From Deltaproteobacteria bacterium (GTDB lineage Bacteria > Myxococcota_A > UBA796 > UBA9615): 5,319 nt of DNA. Of the stretch, positions 1-5,319 are shown piece after piece. The DNA is taken from the NCBI GenBank assembly GCA_029261955.1, contig JAJDAI010000385.1:1-5319 (forward strand). Direction: 5' to 3'. Below the pieces are notes generated by a model. The model worked only from the letters and a program-made list of their open reading frames with translations. It had not been told where the DNA came from and did no database searches. Within the stretch, counting starts at the first letter, position 1; each line of letters begins with the position of its first letter. The position numbers and the translations under genes were made by a program.

Positions 1-14
1 ATGCGGTTCCGAGG

Positions 15-1025
15 GTGGGAGCAGCGGGCGACGATCGGGCGTCCGGCCGGCTGCAAAGCCGCGCGAACGTAGAGCAAACCCCGAGTCGGGTCAAACCTTC
101 CCCCGAAGCGTCGATCGGGGGAGGCTTCGCCGCCCTCTGCGCTCTGCTGCTCTGCTCAGCGGCCGGGGCCCAGGAGCTGCCGCCCGAGGCCGAGGGCGGG
201 GGCGAAGAGGCCCAGGCGGTCTACAACGGCACCATCACCGAGGACTGGGACACGACCGTCGCCCTGCTGGTCGACGGGCCTCCACCCTGGGTCATCTGCT
301 CGGGCACCCTCATCCGCCCCGACGTCGTGCTCACGGCCGCGCACTGCGTGGCCGCCTACGCGATCGACTCGGTCCACTTCGGCGGCACGCCCTACGAAGG
401 CGGCGGCGTCGACGTCGCGGTCACCTCCCAGATCGCGCACCCGGACTACGCCGAGGACTGGTTCGACCTGGGCAAGAACGGCGACCTCAGCGACCTCGCC
501 CTGCTGTTCCTGGCGGAGGACGGCCCCGTGGAGCCGGTGCGCGAGTTCACGGACGAGCCCGACCGGATCCTGGGCGAGCCCGCGACCCTGGTCGGCTTTG
601 GGCTCAACACCGTCGACGGCGGCGCGGGCACGAAGCGCGAGGCCACGATCCAGCTCAACCACGTCGCGGGCGACATGCTCGTGGGCGGCTCCGGGGACGG
701 GAACGCCTGCAGCGGCGACTCCGGCGGCTCGACCTACGTGGAGGTGCCCTGGGGCGTCGAGCTCGTGGGGGCGACCAGCTTCAGCTACGGCGGCACCTGC
801 GACGGCACCAACGGCGTCGGCGCGGTGATGGCCTTCGAGCACCTGGACTGGCTGCACGGCCTGGCCGGCTCGCCGCCGGACCGCCCCGACGGCGCGGCCT
901 GGGACGACTCCATCGGCCGCAGCCTCAGCCGCGACGACGACGAGGTGGGCTGCGCGGTCGTCCCTCGGCGGAGCGGGAGCCTCGCCTTGCTGCCGCTGCT
1001 CTCACTGCGGCGTCGCCGGCGCTAG
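15..1025 (+). CDS. Secreted trypsin-fold (S1 family) serine protease with MYXO-CTERM-like tail
   Basis: Predicted exported endopeptidase of the chymotrypsin/trypsin (S1) fold. Numbering from the GTG at 15: hydrophobic signal segment about 38-50 ending in an AGA-Q cleavage-type site (52/53); mature N-terminal region AVYNGT (68-73) where S1 enzymes have IVGG; catalytic His110 in TAAHC, Asp160 in SDLALL, Ser236 in GDSGG. Cys95/Cys111 and Cys232/Cys262 match the conserved disulfides 42-58 and 191-220. The S1-pocket position six residues before the serine is Asn230, not the Asp of trypsin, so Arg/Lys specificity is not predicted. The C-terminus (312-336) has Gly-Cys, about twelve mostly hydrophobic residues and five Arg, the layout of MYXO-CTERM sorting signals, so the protein is probably processed and surface-anchored or released. 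The start is uncertain: no ATG, GTG or TTG lies between 15 and the signal peptide, the frame is open to the left edge, and no convincing Shine-Dalgarno precedes 15. A rare ATC start at 114 or an upstream start remains possible. Confidence 0.88.
   Translation: MGAAGDDRASGRLQSRANVEQTPSRVKPSPEASIGGGFAALCALLLCSAAGAQELPPEAEGGGEEAQAVYNGTITEDWDTTVALLVDGPPPWVICSGTLIRPDVVLTAAHCVAAYAIDSVHFGGTPYEGGGVDVAVTSQIAHPDYAEDWFDLGKNGDLSDLALLFLAEDGPVEPVREFTDEPDRILGEPATLVGFGLNTVDGGAGTKREATIQLNHVAGDMLVGGSGDGNACSGDSGGSTYVEVPWGVELVGATSFSYGGTCDGTNGVGAVMAFEHLDWLHGLAGSPPDRPDGAAWDDSIGRSLSRDDDEVGCAVVPRRSGSLALLPLLSLRRRRR
96..129 (+). other. Two mutually exclusive hairpins at the 5' end of the protease gene
   Basis: Stem A pairs 96-105 (CCTTCCCCCG) with 116-124 (CGGGGGAGG): 9 bp with T98 bulged and a 10-nt loop. 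Stem B pairs CGAAGC (104-109) with GCTTCG (124-129), 6 bp with a 14-nt loop. The two stems share bases 104, 105 and 124, so only one can form at a time. They lie just before and over the first signal-peptide codons, with the possible ATC start at 114 in or beside the loop of stem A. A smaller interrupted palindrome CCCGA-G-TCGGG lies at 80-90. The rest of 1-95 shows no recognisable gene or promoter. Pairing is read directly from the sequence; any regulatory role is speculation, and such pairings arise readily in GC-rich DNA. Confidence 0.3.
1022..1025. other. Convergent stop codons sharing CTAG
   Basis: The protease stop TAG occupies 1023-1025 on the plus strand. The lipoprotein stop, also TAG, occupies 1024-1022 on the minus strand. 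The genes therefore overlap by 4 bp tail to tail and leave no intergenic space for a terminator. No stem followed by a T-run is visible within about 60 bp on either side. Confidence 0.9.
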
Positions 1026-2956
1026 TCGGGGTTGCAGCCGTCGACGCAGGTGTTCTCGACGAGGCCGCCCGGTCGCAGGAAGCGATCCAGCTGCTCCATC
1101 GCGGCGAAGCCCATGCGCTGGCTGTTGTGCACGTTGTTGACGGCCTCGGGCAGCTCGTTGGTCATGGGCGGCGGCTCCTGGTTGAGGTCGTAGTAGACCA
1201 GCGCCGACTCCAGCGGCCCGGGCTGCTCGTCCAGGCCCCACACCGACTTGCTGGTCGGCGAGAGCACCGGCAGGCCCAGGTCTCGCCCCGCCACCTCCGA
1301 CATCAGGTTCTGGACCTGGAGATCGTGCCGCGCCACCTGGTAGAGCACCTGCTTCGGCCCTGTGCCCGCCAGCTCGCCCGATCGCAGGTGCGGCAGCCAG
1401 GCGTTGGGCTCCGAGCGGTCCCAGAGGCTGCCGATGATGGACACGCCCAGCTCGCGGTCGATGCGGTTGTCGTACCAGGCCTTCGTGATCAGCTCGTACT
1501 CACGCCAGTTGAGGGATCGCGTCATCGTGTACGGGAAGTTCGTGGCCCCAACCAGCAGCGCCCCGCGGGTGATGTCCGGGCTGATGGTCAGGAAGGTGCC
1601 GCCCAGGATCCCTCCCTGCGAGATCCCGATGAAGGTCGGCGGGTCGTCGTTGAGCACCGAGCCACCGTTCATCTGCATCTCGGGCAGGTCGCGGCAGGGC
1701 CCGAGGAAGGAGCGGGTCAGGGTGAGCTGGCCGACCATGCCCTGCATCAGCCGGTCGGCCACCTTCGTGAAGTCGCTGAGCTCGGCCAGGGCCGAGGCCA
1801 CGGTCAGCAGGTCCGGCCGGGACATGCCCTGCCAGTCCGTGGCGATGAAGACGGTGTCGTAGTCGTCGCCGAAGACGCGGTTGAAGCCCGAGGTGATCTC
1901 CTCGCTCCCCTGCCCCATCAGGCCGTGCCCGAACTGCACCAGGCGGCCCTGGCGGTCACCGCCCGCGAGCGAGGCGGGGATCGAGACGCTGTAGGGCACG
2001 TCGGCCCAGCCCTGGAAGGCGGGTGCGCCAGCGGTGTCGCGCACCAGGCTCGCCCCGGCTGCGTCGGCGTCCATGTAGAGCGGGACCTTGAAGCGGCCGT
2101 GGATGCGGCGCGCCACGCGGCCATCCGGCGCCTCCTCCACCGACTCGACCGTGCAGGCCATCGTGTCGTCGGTCAGGCGCCCGAGGGCGTCGTCCCGCAT
2201 GGCGAGCAGATCGCCGCGGATGACGTCCCCCGATGCGGTGTGCCAGGACCAGGCCTGCACCAGATCGGCGCGGGCTACGCCGGCGTCCTCCAGCGCGTCG
2301 AACATCGCGTCGAAGCGGGGGCGGGCTGCCTCGACCTCCGGGGACGTGGTGATCACCGCGTCGCGAAGGGCCGCGAAGGGCGCTGTGGCCACGGCCGGCA
2401 CGCCCTCCTCCATCGTGATGTCGCGCAGGGCGACCCCGTACCAGCCGCCTTCCTGCAGCCGGACGGCGGGCCGGATGTAGAGGAGCACGGGCACGTCGGT
2501 GCGGTCGGGGTGGGTGCTGTCGTGCCAGCGCACGTCCACCTCGACGAAGTGCGGCACGTGCTCGCCGGTGTCGAGGTTCACGAGCACCGAGGGGCTGTCG
2601 GCGGCCAGCGACTCCTCGAACTCGTCGATCCAGGCCATGCCCGAGACGTCGACCGGCCGCGGGAAGGCCGTGAGGATCTGGGCCGCGGGCGAGAAGCCAT
2701 CGAAGCGCCGGTAGGGGGCGGGGTCGATCAGCTCGTCCGTGAGGTTCTTGGGCAAGGCTTCGGAGAGGTACTCGAGCCGCAGGCCCGTCTCGGTGGAGGC
2801 GTCCTCCTCCAGCCAGCGGTCGCTGGGCCAGGGCAGCGCGCAGTGCAGCGGGCTGAGCCATTCGCAGCCAGCCTCGACGGCCAACGGGATGGGGTCGACG
2901 GCGGCCTCTTCGGGCACGCAGGACACCAGGAGCAGCAGGGCGAGGAGTGAACGCAT
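1022..2956 (-). CDS. Lipoprotein with alpha/beta-hydrolase (bacterial lipase-like) core
   Basis: A 644-residue predicted envelope lipoprotein. The n-region Met-Arg and a leucine-rich segment run into lipobox L-V-S-C, with the lipidated Cys at 13; Val at +2 does not suggest inner-membrane retention. Residues 30-72 contain LPWPSDRW followed by TGLRL, resembling the PFPSD/PFPND opening of bacterial virulence-factor lipase N-terminal domains. The hydrolase core has FGHGLMGQG (342-350), a likely oxyanion-hole loop, and the nucleophile elbow GISQGG with Ser446 after a hydrophobic strand. Asp545 in VARHDLQVQ and His610 in NVHNSQR fit, in order and spacing, the acid and base of the triad. It is therefore probably an esterase or lipase; the substrate is unknown. 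The ATG at 2956 is chosen because the lipoprotein signal starts there. It lies 21 bp downstream of the neighbouring minus-strand gene, so co-transcription is possible, but there is no good Shine-Dalgarno and a TAGGCT box sits 7 nt upstream. Family assignment is from remembered motifs only. Confidence 0.85.
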   Translation of the reverse strand: MRSLLALLLLVSCVPEEAAVDPIPLAVEAGCEWLSPLHCALPWPSDRWLEEDASTETGLRLEYLSEALPKNLTDELIDPAPYRRFDGFSPAAQILTAFPRPVDVSGMAWIDEFEESLAADSPSVLVNLDTGEHVPHFVEVDVRWHDSTHPDRTDVPVLLYIRPAVRLQEGGWYGVALRDITMEEGVPAVATAPFAALRDAVITTSPEVEAARPRFDAMFDALEDAGVARADLVQAWSWHTASGDVIRGDLLAMRDDALGRLTDDTMACTVESVEEAPDGRVARRIHGRFKVPLYMDADAAGASLVRDTAGAPAFQGWADVPYSVSIPASLAGGDRQGRLVQFGHGLMGQGSEEITSGFNRVFGDDYDTVFIATDWQGMSRPDLLTVASALAELSDFTKVADRLMQGMVGQLTLTRSFLGPCRDLPEMQMNGGSVLNDDPPTFIGISQGGILGGTFLTISPDITRGALLVGATNFPYTMTRSLNWREYELITKAWYDNRIDRELGVSIIGSLWDRSEPNAWLPHLRSGELAGTGPKQVLYQVARHDLQVQNLMSEVAGRDLGLPVLSPTSKSVWGLDEQPGPLESALVYYDLNQEPPPMTNELPEAVNNVHNSQRMGFAAMEQLDRFLRPGGLVENTCVDGCNPD

Positions 2957-2963
2957 GGCGCGG

Positions 2964-2969
2964 AGCCTA
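2964..2969 (-). promoter_or_regulatory. Putative -10 box TAGGCT of a leaderless promoter for the lipoprotein gene
   Basis: On the minus strand, TAGGCT matches the TANNNT pattern of a sigma-70 -10 element and ends exactly 7 nt before the ATG at 2956, which would put transcription initiation at or next to the start codon. No Shine-Dalgarno lies in the usual window. The same box with the same 7-nt spacing precedes the other minus-strand gene. No convincing -35 hexamer is visible 16-18 bp upstream. Confidence 0.45.
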
Positions 2970-2977
2970 CCGGAGAA

Positions 2978-4054
2978 TCAACCGCCCCCGGGAGGTGTAA
3001 TCGGCAGGTCGAGCCAGGCCCAGCCGGGGCCCGCGGGGGCCACGAAGGAGACCGTGGCGAGGGTGCGGGCCAGGCAGGTCGCCACCCCCTGCGGGCTGCC
3101 CTGCCACGAGACTGCGCCGGCCGCGTGCACGGAGCCGTCGGGCCGCACGAGGGCTTTGAGCTGCACGGGGCTCCCGACCGGGGTCAGCTCCCAGCAGGCG
3201 AGGAACGCGGGGGCAGAGCCCCAGATCGCGCGCTGCGTGCGCTCCTTGTCGAGCCGCCCACGCGCCAGCTCGGAGCTGCTCACCCAGGTCCCCGGCGAGG
3301 GGCCGAAGGCCCAGGTGGCGCGCAGGATCTGCCCGGCCGTGGCGGCGCCCAGGCGCACCTGCTGGAGCACCTCAGCGAGGCAGGCGGCCGCCTCGGGTTC
3401 CAGGCCCTCGGTCGCTGCCGCGAGCGCGGGGCGGCCGTCTGCCGAGAAGGTCAGGTCGAGGGTCAGGGGCGAAGGCTCGGCCCCGAGGCAGCCCACGAGC
3501 TGGGCGCCCAGCCCCCGGATCGCGGGAGCTGCCGCGGCGGTCGCCCGGTCCGCGACGAGCCGCGCCGTCTCGTCGAGCGGCACGGGGGCCACGCGGAAGA
3601 GGGCCACCAGCGCCGAGCCCGGCCCGGGGCCCTGGGGCGGCAGGTCCAGCTCGAAGCCCGGCTCCAGGTCGGCGGTCGACAGGGTCGCGCGGAGCCGGAG
3701 CAACAGGGCTGGATCGCGGCCCGCCGGCACCTTTCGCAGACGCACGCGCCGGAGCTTCCGGCGCACGCAGCGCTCCAGGGCCTCCAGGTCATAGGACTCC
3801 AGCCCGCGCTGCTCCGGCGGCGGCCCGTGGCTCACGATCACATCCGACACCCCGCCGCCGGGAGCCAGCTCCAACCTCAAACCGAGATCGGCCGCACCGG
3901 ACCAGGGAGCGGGCAGGCATCGCTCCAGGGACAGGGCCCCCAACTTGCGAAATGCCAGCTCCTCCCAGGCATTCGAGGCACCGGCCGCGGACGGGCCCAG
4001 GAGGCTGAGCGCGAGCACGACGAGAAGCCATGCGTGCGGGGGGCGGCGGACCAT
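2978..4054 (-). CDS. Exported protein with three degenerate paired-Cys repeats (AgmX/PglI or TonB-C-like)
   Basis: A 358-residue protein of unknown function. The N-terminus has MVRR, a hydrophobic segment at 8-20 and a probable signal peptidase I site SAAGA-S (26/27). The mature part contains three divergent copies of one pattern: a Cys, a beta-like stretch often carrying a DG turn, a second Cys followed by Leu or Val, then a short basic or hydrophobic segment. The Cys pairs are 46/96, 189/225 and 287/327. DG occurs at 206-207 and 306-307; the first copy has a GGG turn at 66-68 instead. This layout resembles the AgmX/PglI C-terminal domain common in myxobacterial envelope proteins, but the match is weak and inferred. 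The ATG at 4054 is preferred over the in-frame GTG at 4126 because the signal peptide begins there and a TAGGCT box lies 7 nt upstream; the GTG would add 24 Pro/Arg-rich residues ahead of the signal. It ends 21 bp before the lipoprotein gene, suggesting a possible two-gene unit of envelope proteins. Confidence 0.75.
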   Translation of the reverse strand: MVRRPPHAWLLVVLALSLLGPSAAGASNAWEELAFRKLGALSLERCLPAPWSGAADLGLRLELAPGGGVSDVIVSHGPPPEQRGLESYDLEALERCVRRKLRRVRLRKVPAGRDPALLLRLRATLSTADLEPGFELDLPPQGPGPGSALVALFRVAPVPLDETARLVADRATAAAAPAIRGLGAQLVGCLGAEPSPLTLDLTFSADGRPALAAATEGLEPEAAACLAEVLQQVRLGAATAGQILRATWAFGPSPGTWVSSSELARGRLDKERTQRAIWGSAPAFLACWELTPVGSPVQLKALVRPDGSVHAAGAVSWQGSPQGVATCLARTLATVSFVAPAGPGWAWLDLPITPPGGG

Positions 4055-4061
4055 CGACGCG

Positions 4062-4067
4062 AGCCTA
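4062..4067 (-). promoter_or_regulatory. Putative -10 box TAGGCT of a leaderless promoter for the paired-Cys protein gene
   Basis: Minus-strand TAGGCT ends 7 nt before the ATG at 4054, within a 9-nt block (GGTAGGCTC) identical to that upstream of the lipoprotein gene at 2956. No Shine-Dalgarno is seen between it and the ATG. This arrangement supports 4054 as the true start and suggests a leaderless transcript. No clear -35 element is visible. Confidence 0.45.
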
Positions 4068-4076
4068 CCCAGCGGG

Positions 4077-4094
4077 GCCGGCCGGCGATATCGT
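4077..4094. promoter_or_regulatory. Abutting palindromes and weak -10-like box in the divergent intergenic region
   Basis: A perfect 10-bp palindrome GCCGGCCGGC (4077-4086) overlaps by one base a perfect 8-bp palindrome CGATATCG (4086-4093), in the middle of the 74-bp region between two divergent genes. TATCGT (4089-4094, plus strand) fits TANNNT and could be a -10 for the response regulator, 34 nt upstream of its ATG, but no -35 partner is evident. The site could be an operator acting on both genes. GC-rich palindromes are common by chance here; CGATATCG is less so. Confidence 0.25.
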
Positions 4095-4113
4095 GGTGGT
4101 CCAACTCCTGGGG

Positions 4114-4123
4114 GGAGTCGGAG
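4114..4123 (+). promoter_or_regulatory. Ribosome binding site of the response regulator gene
   Basis: Two GGAG cores lie at 4114-4117 and 4120-4123, the second ending 5 nt before the ATG at 4129. This favours 4129 over the in-frame GTGs at 4093 and 4096. It also contrasts with the two minus-strand genes, which lack such a site. Confidence 0.65.
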
Positions 4124-4128
4124 CACTG

Positions 4129-5319
4129 ATGGTGGATCGCATCCTTGTCGTTGAGGACGACCGGGATTTCTCGCTGCAATTGACCTCGCTGCTCGAGTTC
4201 AACGGCTTCGAGGTGGACAGCGCGCACACGGGGACCGAAGGGCTGGAGCACTTCGCCGCGCAGCCGCCCGATCTCGTGCTGCTCGACGTGATGCTCCCCG
4301 AGAGCCACGGCCTGTCGGTGCTCGAGCGCATCCGCGAGCTGCCCGGCGGCGCCGACGTGCCGACGGTGCTGATGAGCGCCGTGTACGACCGCGGGGACAT
4401 CGGCGCGCGCGACCAGGCGCGCCTCGGCGTCGTCGCCTTCCTGACCCGCCCCTTCAGCCTCAACGACCTCGGCCGCCGCGTCCGCGAGATCCTCGGCCGA
4501 CCCGAGAAGGGTCGGGCCAGCGTGCGCACGGCGATGAGCTCGGCCGACCGCAGCCCCGATCGGGCCGGGATGGCGCTGGTCTCGGGCCCCATGGCCCAGA
4601 TCCCGGACTTCGTGGCGAGGGAGTTCGCTGACGTCGACGAGGACGAGCTGAGCTTCGGCAGCGCCGCGCTCCAGTTCGAGCTGGGCGCGGATGCCATCGA
4701 CATCGACGACCCGGACGGCGAGGAGGACGACGATCCGGCCGCGACCAGCGGCTTCTTCCTGGTCGCAGAGCCGGGGCCGCTGCGGACCCCCGACGCCCAA
4801 GACGAGGCGGAGGACGACGCCCCCGGGGAGGAGGCCGCCGAGGCCGAGCAGCCCCCGCCGCCCTACTGGCTCCCGTCGCTGGCGGGGGACGACTCGATCG
4901 AGTTCGAGATCGAGATCAGCGCCCCCTCGGCGCCGCGTCCAGCCCCCGCCCCGCCTCCGGCAGTCCCCCGCCCGCAGCGACGGGCAGGAAGCGACCTTCC
5001 GGAGCTCCTTCGCACGCTGCTCGATGGCCGGCCCAACCAGCCGCGGCTGTGGACCCGCGCGATGATCGGCTTGCACCTGAACCGCCTGGCCGGCCGCTTG
5101 AGCCTGGTCGAAGAGGGCTGCACCCGCAGCCTGCTCTTCCTCAATGGCTACCCCATGTGGGTCGAGGTCGAGCCCTTCAGCGACGGCCTGCCCGCGTGGC
5201 TCGTGGCGCAGGGGCAGCTGCCGCCCAACAAGGGCGTCAAGTTCGTGGAGCTCCACCAGAAGAAGGGCTGGTCCATCCCCAGGACGCTTCTCGCGCTCAA
5301 GCGCTTCGAACCCGACGAG
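4129..5319 (+). CDS. Response regulator receiver with acidic/proline linker and C-terminal DUF4388 (PATAN-like) domain, 3' partial
   Basis: 397 codons are open to the right edge, so the C-terminus is missing. Residues 3-124 form a CheY-like receiver: RILVVEDD start with acid-pocket Glu9/Asp10/Asp11, phospho-acceptor Asp53 in LLDVMLP, hydroxyl residue Ser83 in MSA, switch aromatic Phe104. The usual Lys before the final Pro is Arg107 (FLTRPF). Residues about 165-284 are a low-complexity linker, first Asp/Glu-rich (about 168-265), then Pro/Ala-rich (265-284). From about 288 a DUF4388-type domain follows: a helix (LPELLRTLL), GRLSLVEEG (322-330), LLFLNGYP (335-342), then a variable turn and LPAWLVAQGQLP, matching the family pattern tGxLxl...k.i.F..G.p...LxxxLv..G.l. 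Such receiver-DUF4388 proteins are typical of Myxococcota and act in intracellular signalling; no DNA-binding domain is seen in the visible part. The start is set by the receiver beginning and the Shine-Dalgarno. No partner histidine kinase is in the window. Confidence 0.87.
   Translation, partial: MVDRILVVEDDRDFSLQLTSLLEFNGFEVDSAHTGTEGLEHFAAQPPDLVLLDVMLPESHGLSVLERIRELPGGADVPTVLMSAVYDRGDIGARDQARLGVVAFLTRPFSLNDLGRRVREILGRPEKGRASVRTAMSSADRSPDRAGMALVSGPMAQIPDFVAREFADVDEDELSFGSAALQFELGADAIDIDDPDGEEDDDPAATSGFFLVAEPGPLRTPDAQDEAEDDAPGEEAAEAEQPPPPYWLPSLAGDDSIEFEIEISAPSAPRPAPAPPPAVPRPQRRAGSDLPELLRTLLDGRPNQPRLWTRAMIGLHLNRLAGRLSLVEEGCTRSLLFLNGYPMWVEVEPFSDGLPAWLVAQGQLPPNKGVKFVELHQKKGWSIPRTLLALKRFEPDE

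Noticed and set aside
1..72. Short plus-strand frame from the ATG at 1 to the TAG at 70-72
   Set aside because: 23 codons with no recognisable feature and at the window edge. It may be nothing, and nothing supports it as a gene.
156..857. A 233-codon minus-strand open frame opposite the protease
   Set aside because: No motif; the plus strand carries the full catalytic triad and conserved disulfides.
918..954. Inverted repeat CGCAGCC / GGCTGCG as a terminator for the protease
   Set aside because: It lies inside the coding sequence about 70 bp before the stop, has a 23-nt loop and no T-run.
1127..2950. A 607-codon open frame on the plus strand opposite the lipoprotein gene
   Set aside because: Its product is low-complexity (rich in His, Val, Arg, Gly) with no domain or signal. 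It is the antisense shadow expected from high-GC codon use, and the opposite strand encodes a lipoprotein signal and hydrolase motifs.
4055..4126. Upstream GTG start (4126) for the paired-Cys protein
   Set aside because: It would put 24 Pro/Arg-rich residues before a well-formed signal peptide and consume nearly all of the divergent intergenic region. The ATG at 4054 fits the signal peptide and the TAGGCT spacing.
3125..4129. Plus-strand open frames (2739-3794 and 3125-4129) opposite the paired-Cys protein gene
   Set aside because: Arg/Gly/Pro/Ser-rich translations with no recognisable features. The minus-strand frame has a signal peptide and internal repeats.
3877..5256. A 459-codon minus-strand open frame across the response regulator
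   Set aside because: The plus strand encodes an unmistakable receiver and DUF4388 domain. The antisense product is low-complexity and would also span the divergent intergenic region and part of a second gene.

Overview
The window is uniformly very GC-rich, and its genes have the strong G/C third-position bias that also opens long antisense frames. Three protein-level traits point to the Myxococcota (myxobacteria and relatives): a MYXO-CTERM-like tail (Gly-Cys, short hydrophobic run, five Arg) on a secreted protease; a response regulator joined by a long acidic/proline linker to a DUF4388 (PATAN-like) domain; and a secreted protein whose paired-Cys repeats resemble the AgmX/PglI (TonB-C-like) tail domain. 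The phylum is an inference from these traits, not from a marker gene. No RNA gene, mobile element, CRISPR array or origin was seen.

Layout, left to right. Positions 1-113 hold no recognisable gene. From 15 (or a start nearer 114) to 1025 on the plus strand lies a secreted trypsin-fold serine protease with an intact His-Asp-Ser triad. It meets the next gene tail to tail, and the two stop codons share the tetranucleotide CTAG (1022-1025). From 2956 back to 1022 on the minus strand is a 644-residue lipoprotein with an alpha/beta-hydrolase core. Upstream of it by 21 bp, on the same strand (4054 to 2978), is a 358-residue exported protein built from three degenerate paired-Cys repeats. A 74-bp divergent intergenic region (4055-4128) separates it from a plus-strand response regulator that starts at 4129 and runs off the right edge after 397 codons.

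Functionally, three of the four products are predicted to be exported: a protease probably anchored and processed through its C-terminal tail, a lipid-anchored hydrolase, and a cysteine-paired envelope protein. The two minus-strand genes could be co-transcribed, but each start codon is preceded at exactly 7 nt by the same TAGGCT box with no good Shine-Dalgarno, which suggests separate, leaderless promoters. The response regulator instead has a clear Shine-Dalgarno. Its receiver domain has Arg where almost all receivers have the switch Lys. Nothing shows that the four genes form one pathway.
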